Assembly (NCBI GenBank): GCA_018262855.1
Contig: JADFDO010000010.1
Coordinates: forward strand, 1-64,000
DNA: 64,000 nucleotides
From: Methanolinea sp.
GTDB lineage: Archaea; Halobacteriota; Methanomicrobia; Methanomicrobiales; Methanospirillaceae
Direction: 5' to 3'
The notes beneath the pieces are model-generated. The model ran no database searches, had not been told where the DNA came from, and saw only the letters and a program-made list of their open reading frames with translations. The position numbers and the translations under genes are program-made. Numbering within the stretch: the first letter of the stretch is position 1; the number at the start of each line of letters is the position of its first letter. Positions 15,253 to 23,829 of this stretch are shown here, piece after piece.

Positions 15253-16188
15253 CTATACCTCATTCTTCTCTTCGGGGGTCTTTTTCCCTGCCAGCGGGAA
15301 GAATTCCTGGTACACCCGCTTTCTTTCCTCAAGGTCCGTATGCAGGTAGATCTCTGTGGTCTTGATCGAGGTGTGTCCAAGGTTCTCCTGCACAACCCGA
15401 AGGTTCTTGGACCTCCTGTAGAGTTCACTTGCATAGCTGTGGCGGATTTTGTGCGGCGTGATACCCTCGGGGGCATATTTCCTGAAGATATGCTGGACTG
15501 CTCTCGGGGATATGTGGTGGCCCTGCTGGCCGATGAACAAAGGGCCTTCGATCCGGGAACCGATGAACGTATCCATCTCCTGAAGTGTATCCGGATCTAC
15601 GAATACGATCCGTATCTTTTCCCCCTTCCCCCTCACTCGTATTGTGCCATCCTCAAAGTCAATATCCTCGATATTCATATCGCAGAGTTCCGAGACCCGC
15701 ACACCGGTCGCATAGATGGCTCTCACGATGAGCCTGTCCCTCTGGTCCTCGATCGAGTCAATGAGGCGGATCACCTGGCTGTGCTTGAGATACCGGAGTT
15801 CCTGGCCTTTGATCTTCGGCCGCTCCACCCCGAGCATAGGGTTGCTGGAGACTGCCCCCTGGGTATAGAGAAACCGGTAAAAAGAACTCAACGTCGAGAT
15901 GATCCGGTGAAGGGTCTTGGGCTTGTAGGTCCGCTGGGAGGTGATAAAGGTGAAATAATCTGCGAGAAGGACCGGCTCGACGTCCACGCTCGTCTCGAGC
16001 CTTGCATGCGAGAAGTCCTCCCAGTATACCATCAGCTTCTGGGGATCGATATTTCTCCGGAGCCAGACGTAATAGGCAAAGTGCCTGACCACCTGCTCAT
16101 AGCTCTGGATGGTCCGGGAGGAATAATTCCGCATTCTCAGGTAGTGGCGGTATCGATTGAGCCATTCCGAGAAAAATCCCCCCTGCAT
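15253..16188 (-). CDS. xerA: XerA-type tyrosine recombinase
   Basis: This is a 311-residue site-specific recombinase with a SAM-like N-terminal core-binding domain (about 5-110) and a C-terminal catalytic domain. Catalytic residues are all present: R164 in TGVRVSEL, K188 in RGKGEKIR, H246 and R249 in HKIRH, H272 in LGHTS and nucleophile Y281 in TEIYLH. The length and plain two-domain layout match archaeal XerA, which resolves chromosome dimers at dif, rather than a long phage integrase. It nevertheless sits in a gene-poor region, and I found no tRNA-flanking att repeats, so a mobile-element origin remains possible. No dif site could be identified by eye. Confidence 0.88.
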   Translation of the reverse strand: MQGGFFSEWLNRYRHYLRMRNYSSRTIQSYEQVVRHFAYYVWLRRNIDPQKLMVYWEDFSHARLETSVDVEPVLLADYFTFITSQRTYKPKTLHRIISTLSSFYRFLYTQGAVSSNPMLGVERPKIKGQELRYLKHSQVIRLIDSIEDQRDRLIVRAIYATGVRVSELCDMNIEDIDFEDGTIRVRGKGEKIRIVFVDPDTLQEMDTFIGSRIEGPLFIGQQGHHISPRAVQHIFRKYAPEGITPHKIRHSYASELYRRSKNLRVVQENLGHTSIKTTEIYLHTDLEERKRVYQEFFPLAGKKTPEEKNEV

Positions 16189-17288
16189 GCTCTATTCTTG
16201 CTTTGCTCGAATTATAAACTTTTTGCGCAGAATACACATTTCGCGACAACTCATCATCGGATTGAAAATTCCCACCGATCCAGCTCATGAAATGGGAGAA
16301 AGTGGCCTGAAACCTGGCGCTCGATACCCTCCTATCCCCCCAGAAGGCCCTATTGGCCTCCCAGCAGAATGCCGGGCTTTGGCCTATTATAGAGGGGCGT
16401 TGGTCAGGAAACGCAACTATGAGGGTCTGATTTTGCGTGGGGAGTCTTTTACATACCTGAATCCATGGAAACCGAAGCTGCAGTCAGGACAAAAAAAGAC
16501 ACGATTCTTTTCTCCTGGCCAGGCTATGTCCGGGTTTGATGGAATTGGGAGCGATAAGTGGATGATACAATGCTTGATGGGATGGATGGAGTATCAACAT
16601 ACGATTTCAATAGTAGTGAAGGGGCTGCGGATCAATCTATGGGTTGCGGTTATTTCTGGAATGATTCAACCAAGGACCTGGTATCAATTGCATGGTAGTC
16701 ATGAGACCATGATGTGGTGACATCATTGTATTTAGACTCCAGCAAGGAGAGAGAAAAATGTGAGCAAATCCCATCTCACCGCCATTCCTTTCCTTTTCTC
16801 GACCGATGATCATCGTTCCAGAGTCCAGGGATCCAACCTGGAATTGTGAACTGAAGGATTCCTGGGCACCAATGAATGAACCACTTTTATCATCGGTTAA
16901 AGTATTATTTTTTACCCCTCATCATCTCACAAATCACAATGAAAAATTTGAGTGATTCAACTCACATAGATCCAGGTGAAAAAAGTACGGGCTTGGGGTT
17001 TTACCTCTGATATGCGATTGAACCCACCGCTCCCGAAAATACCGCGAGGCATTCTCCCTCGACCCAGGGCGACCTGCGGTCACCTTCAAACTTACAGTGA
17101 TTTTTGAGTAATCAGGTATCAGTTAGGTGAAGGAGCACATCAGCGGCTCAAAAATATCCATTTTAGCCTTAAAACACGAAATTATCAAATGATACACAGA
17201 AAACAGAAAGGAAGCCTGTCTCAATGTATTCTGAGTATTGATAGAGATCGAAAAAAGGTAAGAGCCAAGTTGAACCTTGTCCCTATCA

Positions 17289-17558
17289 TTATTCCTGATA
17301 TATCGCATCGCTACTTGTCAGTTGATACATACTTGATTTTGGAAGCAATCCAATAGATCCTGGCGACAGGTCATTCCTGGTCTGATGTTTGAACAGCCTA
17401 AAATCCATGTTTGAATAGTGAAATCCTGGTTTACACACCGTTCCAGTCGTAATTCCATCAATAAAAAATTGAACATCATTATCTCCTGGTATGCTGCGCC
17501 ATGGCACTTCTACAGAAATTATACCAGGATTATGGGTCTCAGTGGGAATGAACACCAA
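17289..17558 (-). pseudogene. possible relic of a surface beta-sandwich (CARDB-like) protein
   Basis: The minus-strand frame contains HNPGIISVEVPWRSIPGDND followed by VQFFIDGITTG. This resembles one strand pair of a CARDB or similar adhesin repeat (a V-x-V-P-W-x-x-x-P-G-D/E turn and then a strand). It is cut off upstream by a TAG four codons before the TTG and ends soon after the repeat, so it is too short for a working protein. The call is an impression from one motif only. Confidence 0.25.
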
Positions 17559-18072
17559 TTGATAATTCTATACCAGAGTGCCCATGCTTCAGGCAGTTGC
17601 GGTGAGGAAAGAACATTTTTTTTCCAGGGACGATGTTGTAAATCTGTAATCAATACCTCTATCGGAATAGGGAGAGGGGCAAAGGTCAGGTTCCGGACTC
17701 ATCCTAAATAAACGGTGAAGGGAGAGAACTGATTGCAGCGGCACAGACTCTCAAATACTGATTAGATACCCGAAAAAGGGTTGAGGTGAAGCCTGGCCCG
17801 TGGCATTCAGAGAATGAATGGCCTTCCACCACCAGAAACACATAGATGACCCGTGTTGAAATACATCCTGAGATAAAACCAGTAGAGGGATCAAACGCTT
17901 TTCGGGACACCTATCCTCATCCATATCTTACGGCAGGAAAATAATTAGGGAGATTTATTCTCCGAGAACTTTTTATTGGTGGGTTCTCCATTGGTTTTCC
18001 TGATAAACGGGTCTATTCCAGGTAGTATCCAATAAAAATTGCAGGATCCTGAAACCCTTAGGACATTTTTTT

Positions 18073-18285
18073 TCACCTGATATCAGAAAAATCCAGACCT
18101 GTCACAACAATTTCTTCATTCACGATAACAAGGCATAAGAGTGTGCAGACAGGCTTGACCCCCCTCCTGATGCACATGTGATGTCCTGCACGGAGTAAGA
18201 GAGAACTCCCGGACCGAACATATATTCCAGGGGTGTCCACAGCCACGGTTACACCAATCGCTGAAAGAATTATAAAAAAGCCCTT
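18073..18285 (-). CDS. possible small secreted or membrane peptide
   Basis: This is a 70-codon frame starting MKGFFIILSAIGVTVAV, which looks like a signal peptide or membrane helix. An AGGTGG stretch lies just upstream of the ATG. The body has a second hydrophobic stretch (VCTLLCLVIVNEEIVV). The frame stays open upstream to 18390. It has no recognisable homology and sits in gene-poor DNA, so it may be spurious. Confidence 0.25.
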   Translation of the reverse strand, partial: KGFFIILSAIGVTVAVDTPGIYVRSGSSLLLRAGHHMCIRRGVKPVCTLLCLVIVNEEIVVTGLDFSDIR

Positions 18286-19082
18286 CATGCCACCTGGAAA
18301 GACAAGAGATCCAGGGATACCTGGCCCATCATGAGGCCAGGATACTTTCATTCCCCCCTCAAATGTTTTTCCGAACTCGAATAACCGCATCGAACGGGTA
18401 ATGGAGTCTATTGAAAAAGCGAACCGTGGAATATGCCGCAGCGGTATCCCGGAGGCACTTTCACACCGCCCGGCAGGAGTTTTTCATATACCATCTCACT
18501 CAATTGTAGTGTCTGTATCAAATGCCACCTTGAAGATACAGACCTGGGCTGAAGTGCCCTTGCACAGGTACTCTGCCAGCCAATGAAAACCTGGGGGACA
18601 TGAAGGAGTCCCGGTCACCCCCTTTTCTATCCGGGGCTCCCCCTCCTATTACAACATGGTTCGAGGTTCCCTTACGTACTCGTGAATCACGCTTATAAAC
18701 CTTTGAATTCTTAATCAAGAGCTAAATATCATGATATTCCCGGGAACATCGTGTGAGTGTACGAATATTTTATACACCATATGTTGCTATACAATTCGTT
18801 TGGATGAAAGGTACAGGAAAACCCGAATAAACCAGGATTAAAGAAGATCATCCCAATCTGATCATCCGACCGGCAAGGTGAAGCCAACTGCATACCCTGC
18901 TTATCGGCTGCCGGACACAATGTATGAACAATTGAATACTGTCGTGATATCCCCTGGCTCGTTGAAAATAATCCCCACAAGCCGTCTTTCCCTATACCCA
19001 GATACTTATTTGAAGGCATACACTGACCTCACTATTGCAGATCAGCAATACCCTCGCCGGGCTTGCATCCTGATGATATCCC

Positions 19083-20195
19083 ATGATCACAGTCCTTTTC
19101 GTGGACGATGAGCCTGCCCTTCTGGATGTCTCAAGGCGATACCTGGAGAAGACTGGGGATCTCAAGGTCGATACCTGTTTCTCTACAGAGCAGGCAATAG
19201 AGAAGCTCAAGGAACGTTCGTATGACGTGATCGTCTCTGATTATGAGATGCCAGGGATCGATGGTATAGAATTTCTCAAGATACTGAGAAATCTTGGTGA
19301 CTCAACACCATTTATCATTTTCACCGGGCGGGGGAGGGAACATGTGGTCATAGATGCCCTGAATAGCGGTGCGGATTTTTACCTCCAGAAAGGAGGGGAT
19401 CCCAAGTCGCAATTCACTGAACTCATACACAAGATACGCCTTGCGGTCCAGCGCCAGAGAAATGAACTCTCCCTCGAGATCACCCGGCATTCGGTAGAGA
19501 AGGCATCCATCCAGGTCTTCTGGCTTGATACACGTGGGAGATTCATCTATGTAAACGAGGCATCATGTCAGGCCCTGGGATACCGGGCAGACGAATTGCT
19601 TCTCCTCTCTATAGGGGATATCGATCCCCTCTTCCCACGTGAGGAATGGATTCGCTTCGTAGACCGCTTGAGGTATCATAAGTCTCTCGTCCTCAAGGCT
19701 GTTCATACAAGGAAAGATAAGACCTCGATTCCTGTACATATCTCATTCACATGGGGGGATTTCCAGGATAAGGGAATTATATTCGCATACGCATGGAATG
19801 AGCCTGGAGAGAAGAATACAGAATGGGTGAAAGATGCCTCAGAACAGAGGTGTTACCATATTGCGGATGCGTTCCAAGGTATGTTTTTTGAGATCGGACA
19901 TGACCTGACATTACGGTTCTGGAATGTTGCTGCATCCACTTTTACAGGATACTCCTATACTACCAGGCCTGAGAAAAAGATCATGTTCCCCGAACTCGTA
20001 TTGCATGGACAACGGGAGCACATTTCATCGATACTCACACGAATTGGTGAGGAACTCCTCACTGAGACAATCCAGATACCTATAACCCATCATGACGGCA
20101 CCTACCGCCCGATCCTCTTTCATGCACATGCGTACGAAATGACCCATGCACGCTACCTGATCCAACTCATCGAGATCACCCCGGAATCCGGCTGA
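19083..20195 (+). CDS. response regulator with receiver and PAS domains
   Basis: This is a 370-residue cytoplasmic signalling protein. The REC domain covers residues 1-120: acidic pair DDE at 8-10, phospho-acceptor Asp in VIVSDYEMPGIDG (about 54), Thr in IIFTGRG and Lys in YLQKGG. A PAS domain follows at about 135-240 (DTRGRFIYVNEASCQALGY) and a second PAS-like domain at about 255-365 (FFEIGHDLTLRFWNVAASTF). There is no kinase, DNA-binding or cyclase domain. This REC-PAS type is common in Methanomicrobiales and presumably relays signals by protein contacts. No histidine kinase gene is adjacent. A TGATGATATC stretch precedes the ATG. Confidence 0.9.
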   Translation: MITVLFVDDEPALLDVSRRYLEKTGDLKVDTCFSTEQAIEKLKERSYDVIVSDYEMPGIDGIEFLKILRNLGDSTPFIIFTGRGREHVVIDALNSGADFYLQKGGDPKSQFTELIHKIRLAVQRQRNELSLEITRHSVEKASIQVFWLDTRGRFIYVNEASCQALGYRADELLLLSIGDIDPLFPREEWIRFVDRLRYHKSLVLKAVHTRKDKTSIPVHISFTWGDFQDKGIIFAYAWNEPGEKNTEWVKDASEQRCYHIADAFQGMFFEIGHDLTLRFWNVAASTFTGYSYTTRPEKKIMFPELVLHGQREHISSILTRIGEELLTETIQIPITHHDGTYRPILFHAHAYEMTHARYLIQLIEITPESG

Positions 20196-20540
20196 AGCAA
20201 AGCGTATATTCATTGCCTGATTATACCCTCGTGTTCTGTTCCCGTTGATCAAAATTTTGGGACTATCCCTATGTAGTTGATATATAATAGTCCTAGTCTG
20301 ATACAGGTGAGTCCCTGCCGACGCTGCAATGAGGAAATCCTGCATCAGCGATCTAATCGTTCTCAAGAAGGTACGATATTGCCGGGCTGTATGGCCCAGG
20401 ATAGAGAAGCAGGCGAGGACAGTAGTGTCAGATTCTTTACATCAGAATTCATGTCGTAAAAATATCGAAATATCCTTTATTTTTTCGGGATTGGGGGCTA
20501 AAATGTCACATTATTGGAGTGATGTCTCGAAAGAGAATAA

Positions 20541-20560
20541 ACTATATAATGCTATATAAT
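20541..20560 (+). promoter_or_regulatory. tandem TATA boxes upstream of the DUF5806 operon
   Basis: Two near-identical TATA-like elements (actatataat and gctatataat) lie back to back, 50-70 bases upstream of the ATG at 20612. Initiation about 25 bases downstream would give a short leader that carries the GGGAGG ribosome site. A very similar element (aataatgctatatac, around 23431) precedes the acylphosphatase gene. Confidence 0.45.
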
Positions 20561-20611
20561 AAAAACCTTCACGAGAACCTGGGATCAGCGATACCGGGAC
20601 GGGAGGCTGGA

Positions 20612-21181
20612 ATGCGCACACAGTACGGGCAGGAAGATGTGAATAAATATAAGAAGTTCAAGAAAGTTGACGGTGCGACCTACAGGAAGGTCAACCAATT
20701 CTTACGAAAACGTACGTATGTCACTGCGAGAGAATGGGCCATAGCCCGCCTGTGCACTGATTTCCGCACGCGAAGCGGTGCAGAAATGACATTTATCGGA
20801 CAACATCTCCCTGAACTAGTACCATTCATGCAGGAAACCTACACCCCCCAGGCAGTAAACCAGGCCAGGAACTCTTTTAAAAAGAAGGTCTACAAGTCAG
20901 GAGCCACCTTTTTTTATGGGGCAATGTGCGGTTTTTTTACCAGCGAAGAGCTTGATGATCTCCTCTTCGAAGCAAGCGAAGTGGCTCGTTTCCTTCTGGA
21001 AGTCGAACGTACGTCTCTTGATATCGATGAGGAGATCGAGATTGAGGATCGCATTACCGAAGTGATGCGAAGTGTAGGAGAAGCAGCGATTCAAATCCTT
21101 CAGGCGAGGAGGAATGAGGGGAATCGCACCAAAGATGAAACCGCTCAGGAGCCTGAACCGCCCCGGGAGGATCACCTATGA
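20612..21181 (+). CDS. DUF5806 family protein
   Basis: This 189-residue soluble protein closely follows the DUF5806 pattern known from haloarchaea and methanogens. Visible segments are KYKKFKKVDGATYRKVNQFL, RTYVTAREWAIARLCTDFRT, ELVPFMQETYTPQAVNQARN, SGATFFYGAMCGFFTSEELD and EVARFLLEVE. The fold appears mostly helical, and the function is unknown. The start is taken at 20612, with GGGAGGC ten bases upstream; an extension to 20519 would run through the TATA boxes. Its stop overlaps the next ATG by four bases (ATGA), tying it to a MobB-like protein and perhaps to cofactor biology. Confidence 0.85.
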   Translation: MRTQYGQEDVNKYKKFKKVDGATYRKVNQFLRKRTYVTAREWAIARLCTDFRTRSGAEMTFIGQHLPELVPFMQETYTPQAVNQARNSFKKKVYKSGATFFYGAMCGFFTSEELDDLLFEASEVARFLLEVERTSLDIDEEIEIEDRITEVMRSVGEAAIQILQARRNEGNRTKDETAQEPEPPREDHL

Positions 21182-21918
21182 GAATCATCCATATTGCCGG
21201 ATTATCCGGTTCCGGTAAGACCACGTTTATCAGGAAACTTCTCCCCCTCCTGAATAAGAAAGGTCCAACGGCGGTGGTAAAACATCTTGGCCATCATCAA
21301 TTCCTTCTTGAAACCGGCAAGGATACCACCCACTTCTTCAGTGAGGGGGCCCTTGCATCTGCCGGAACAGATCCTGAAAAAACCATCCTTGTTTGGCGGG
21401 ATACATCTCTTGAGCACATTATGTCTATCCTCTCATCGGCCGGGACACAGTATATGCTGCTCGAAGGCTGGAAGACGCACCCATTCCCAAAGGTCACACT
21501 AGGGAATCTCCCCCTGGCACAGGGGGTCATTCTTTCCGATCCCTCACCAGAGCAGGTCCTTGGAGTGCTTGATAAGTTTCCGCATTACTATTCCCTCCAG
21601 GGACTGACCCTAGAGGTGCAGAGTGGCAGGGAACAGACAGTTCTTATTTCCGGAAGGTATCCTGCATGCGTCGCTGGTGCCGATCCTGATTCAAGAAGAG
21701 AGTTTTATCTCCATTTTTCACCCATTCTTGATACGATAACCAGGGAGGCAGAATCCAGTCCCGGAGAAGTGAAGGTGGGACTTCATCTGCACCAGGGCCT
21801 CATGTTCGGCGGAGAGGATGCAATCCTCGTTGCAGTGGGAGCGCGATCTCCCAGCGATGCAATCCGGGTATTCTCGTCACTCCAGGAGCGCCTCCTCCCT
21901 GTCATCCAAGGCGGATAA
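21178..21918 (+). CDS. mobB: MobB-like P-loop protein with a MoaE-like C-terminal segment
   Basis: This is a 246-residue protein. The N-terminal ~165 residues match MobB, the GTP-binding helper of molybdenum-cofactor nucleotide attachment: Walker A is GLSGSGKTTF (8-17), then VVKHLGHH, DTTHFFSEGALASA and LLEGWKTHPFPK. The C-terminal segment (about 195-246) includes HQGLMFGGEDAILVAVGARS and SDAIRVFSSLQERL, resembling the core of MoaE, the large subunit of molybdopterin synthase. It stops before the Lys-containing end that MoaE uses for catalysis, so this tail is probably structural or regulatory. It overlaps the DUF5806 stop by four bases and is followed 18 bases later by glmM. Methanogens need this cofactor for formylmethanofuran dehydrogenase. 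Confidence 0.82.
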   Translation: MRIIHIAGLSGSGKTTFIRKLLPLLNKKGPTAVVKHLGHHQFLLETGKDTTHFFSEGALASAGTDPEKTILVWRDTSLEHIMSILSSAGTQYMLLEGWKTHPFPKVTLGNLPLAQGVILSDPSPEQVLGVLDKFPHYYSLQGLTLEVQSGREQTVLISGRYPACVAGADPDSRREFYLHFSPILDTITREAESSPGEVKVGLHLHQGLMFGGEDAILVAVGARSPSDAIRVFSSLQERLLPVIQGG

Positions 21919-21936
21919 ATCATTGGAGGGGTGCGA

Positions 21937-23292
21937 ATGGAACAGAAAAAACTCGAGAAGAAACTCTTCGGCACGAATGGGGTGAGAGGAGTTGTAGGGA
22001 AGGAGATGACAACCAACCTTGCCCTGTCAATCGGTATGGCGCTTGGAACGATGCGCCCGGGAACCATCGCGGTGGGGAGAGACACGAGAACTTCGGGTCC
22101 ATCCCTCATAAGTGCCCTTAAGGCCGGTCTGCTTGCCGCCGGATGCGATGTGGTTGATCTCGGCATCCTTCCCACACCCGCTCTCCAGTTTATTGTACGA
22201 ACACATTTTGACGCCGGCGCGGTCGTGACAGCCTCGCATAATCCGCCCGAGTATAACGGGGTGAAGGTGATCGAACCCGACGGTACCGAGATGGGAGACG
22301 AGCAGAGTATCGCACTCGAAGGGCATATCTTCAGCGGTGACTCTTATGTTGCACCCTGGGATCATGTCGGGAAAGAACGGGCTGCCCCGTCCATGGTAGA
22401 TGAGTATGTGACTGCCGTCGTGAATTCATTCCCGCCAGGAACAGGCGAAGGATTCCTTGTCGCAGCAGATCCGGGATGCGGAGCTGCAGCATGGACCACC
22501 CCCGAAATCCTCAGCCGGATGGGTTGTCGTGTCTTTTCCCTCAACAGCCAGATGGACGGAACATTTCCGGGCCGCCTCCCGGAACCATCTCCTGAAGGAC
22601 TCGCCCCCCTAGCTGATCTTGTACGAGTCACCGGGGCCAGGTTCGGGGTCGCTCATGACGGAGATGCAGACCGTGCGGTCTTCATCGATGACAGGGGTAG
22701 ATTCCTCGAGGAAAACATGCTGTTCGGGCTTATTGCAGATTATATCTGCAGCGGCAGGAAGGGTGTCATCGTAACGCCAGTCAGTACCTCACGTCTGATC
22801 GAAGTGATCGCAAAACGTCATGGTTGCTCGGTCTGCTACACTCCGGTAGGGAGTATCTATGTGGCAAGGACCATGATCGAACTGGCACATGGTGGTACCG
22901 AAGTTGCATTCGGGGGTGAGGGGAATGGTGGCCTGATATTCCCGGAACACCAGCTCTGCAGGGATGGGGGGATGACCACTGCAACGATGGTTGCCCTTCT
23001 GGCACAGTCCTCCCGCCCATTCTCATCTCTTGTCGATGACCTCCCCCCATTCACCATGATCAAGGAGAAGATTCACGTAAAAGATGCCCCAGCCCTTATC
23101 GCCAGGCTGAAACAGGCGTTTGCCGGAGAATCACTCGATTGCACAGACGGCATCCGGATTAATCGCGAGGACTCGTGGGCACTGGTAAGACCATCCGGGA
23201 CCGAACCGCTGGTCCGCATCATGGTGGAATCAGCCTCTGAATCCCGTGCTCAACGGTTCTACGATGAGATTATACCCCATTTCAGAACCTGA
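21937..23292 (+). CDS. glmM: phosphoglucosamine mutase / phosphohexomutase
   Basis: This 451-residue alpha-D-phosphohexomutase carries the phosphoserine S100 in TASHNPPEYNG. It also has metal-binding HDGDADR, sugar-binding FGGEGNGGLIFPEH and phosphate-binding RPSGTEPLVRIMVE. It would convert glucosamine-6-P to glucosamine-1-P on the way to UDP-GlcNAc, the substrate of WecB and the epimerases in this window; phosphomannomutase activity is also common in archaeal members. The start is set at the ATG 21937 because the GGAGGG at 21925-21930 is too close to the GTG at 21931. It is probably co-transcribed with DUF5806 and mobB. Confidence 0.9.
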   Translation: MEQKKLEKKLFGTNGVRGVVGKEMTTNLALSIGMALGTMRPGTIAVGRDTRTSGPSLISALKAGLLAAGCDVVDLGILPTPALQFIVRTHFDAGAVVTASHNPPEYNGVKVIEPDGTEMGDEQSIALEGHIFSGDSYVAPWDHVGKERAAPSMVDEYVTAVVNSFPPGTGEGFLVAADPGCGAAAWTTPEILSRMGCRVFSLNSQMDGTFPGRLPEPSPEGLAPLADLVRVTGARFGVAHDGDADRAVFIDDRGRFLEENMLFGLIADYICSGRKGVIVTPVSTSRLIEVIAKRHGCSVCYTPVGSIYVARTMIELAHGGTEVAFGGEGNGGLIFPEHQLCRDGGMTTATMVALLAQSSRPFSSLVDDLPPFTMIKEKIHVKDAPALIARLKQAFAGESLDCTDGIRINREDSWALVRPSGTEPLVRIMVESASESRAQRFYDEIIPHFRT

Positions 23293-23552
23293 ATTTCCAC
23301 GTTTCACTACTTCTTTTCCAGGGTGTTATCCTCCATATTTATTCAACAAATCTCGCAATTAAAGCCTCATTTTCACAGTCAGGGCATTTTTTCTTGTTTA
23401 AATACGAAGCCGGAGCGTTTGATTATACACCAAATAATGCTATATACTACGATGACTGTCGATGGAAAGAAATCCTGATATAGGACCCGGGTACCAGTTC
23501 CGTTATCATAGTGGAGCGTCGGGTATACGACCAGCGGAGAGAAGAAGGCTCC

Positions 23553-23828
23553 ATGAACACGGTGGAAATAAAAATCACGGGGAGAGTCCAGGGGATTGGC
23601 ATGCGGAATTGTGTGCGGCATCTCGCCGGGAAACTCAATATCCGGGGAGAGGTTATGAATGTCCCTGATGGAACAGTCCGAATCCTGGCCACCCTGGATC
23701 CCATCATCCTGGATAAGTTCATCTCGATGATTTATGGGTGCCCGAGGGCCCTGATCAGGGATATTGAGATCTCGAAGGTCGAGTCCAGGACATTTAACGA
23801 TTTTTCGATAATCAGGGCTGCTGATTGA
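23553..23828 (+). CDS. acyP: acylphosphatase
   Basis: This is a 91-residue ferredoxin-like alpha/beta protein. The phosphate loop is GRVQGIGMRNCVRHLA, with the catalytic Arg right after GIGM, and the catalytic Asn lies in EVMNVPDGTV. Both residues are kept, although GIGMR replaces the usual GVGFR. It hydrolyses acyl-phosphates. The ATG at 23553 is chosen because the family begins there and GAGAAGAAGG lies upstream; the frame extends to 23511. It ends one base before the convergent Cas1-like gene. Confidence 0.85.
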   Translation: MNTVEIKITGRVQGIGMRNCVRHLAGKLNIRGEVMNVPDGTVRILATLDPIILDKFISMIYGCPRALIRDIEISKVESRTFNDFSIIRAAD

Positions 23829-23829
23829 A

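Larger units (their letters stand above)
16189..19082. other. 2.9-kb gene-poor region with possible gene relics
   Basis: No frame in this stretch reads convincingly as an intact gene. The longest, plus-strand 16157-16720, overlaps the recombinase start and has an unnatural composition. A GTG-started 48-codon frame from about 16559 (ending LVSIAW) looks protein-like but fragmentary. A minus-strand relic at 17289-17558 and a short secreted-type frame at 18073-18285 are listed separately. TATA-like stretches occur near 18765-18790. The pattern suggests decayed accessory DNA next to the recombinase. Confidence 0.5.

Noticed and set aside
15253-16188. integrated virus or plasmid carried by the recombinase
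   Set aside because: There are no capsid, replication or transfer genes nearby, and no att repeats or tRNA are next to it. The protein has the plain XerA layout.
15247-16290. 347-codon plus-strand open frame over the recombinase gene
   Set aside because: It is antisense to XerA, whose catalytic residues are complete. The antisense protein is His/Pro/Asp-rich with no recognisable fold, as expected for a mirror of a GC-rich gene.
16157-16720. 187-codon plus-strand frame downstream of the recombinase start
   Set aside because: It overlaps the recombinase gene antisense, lacks a ribosome site, and has an irregular composition without any recognised domain.
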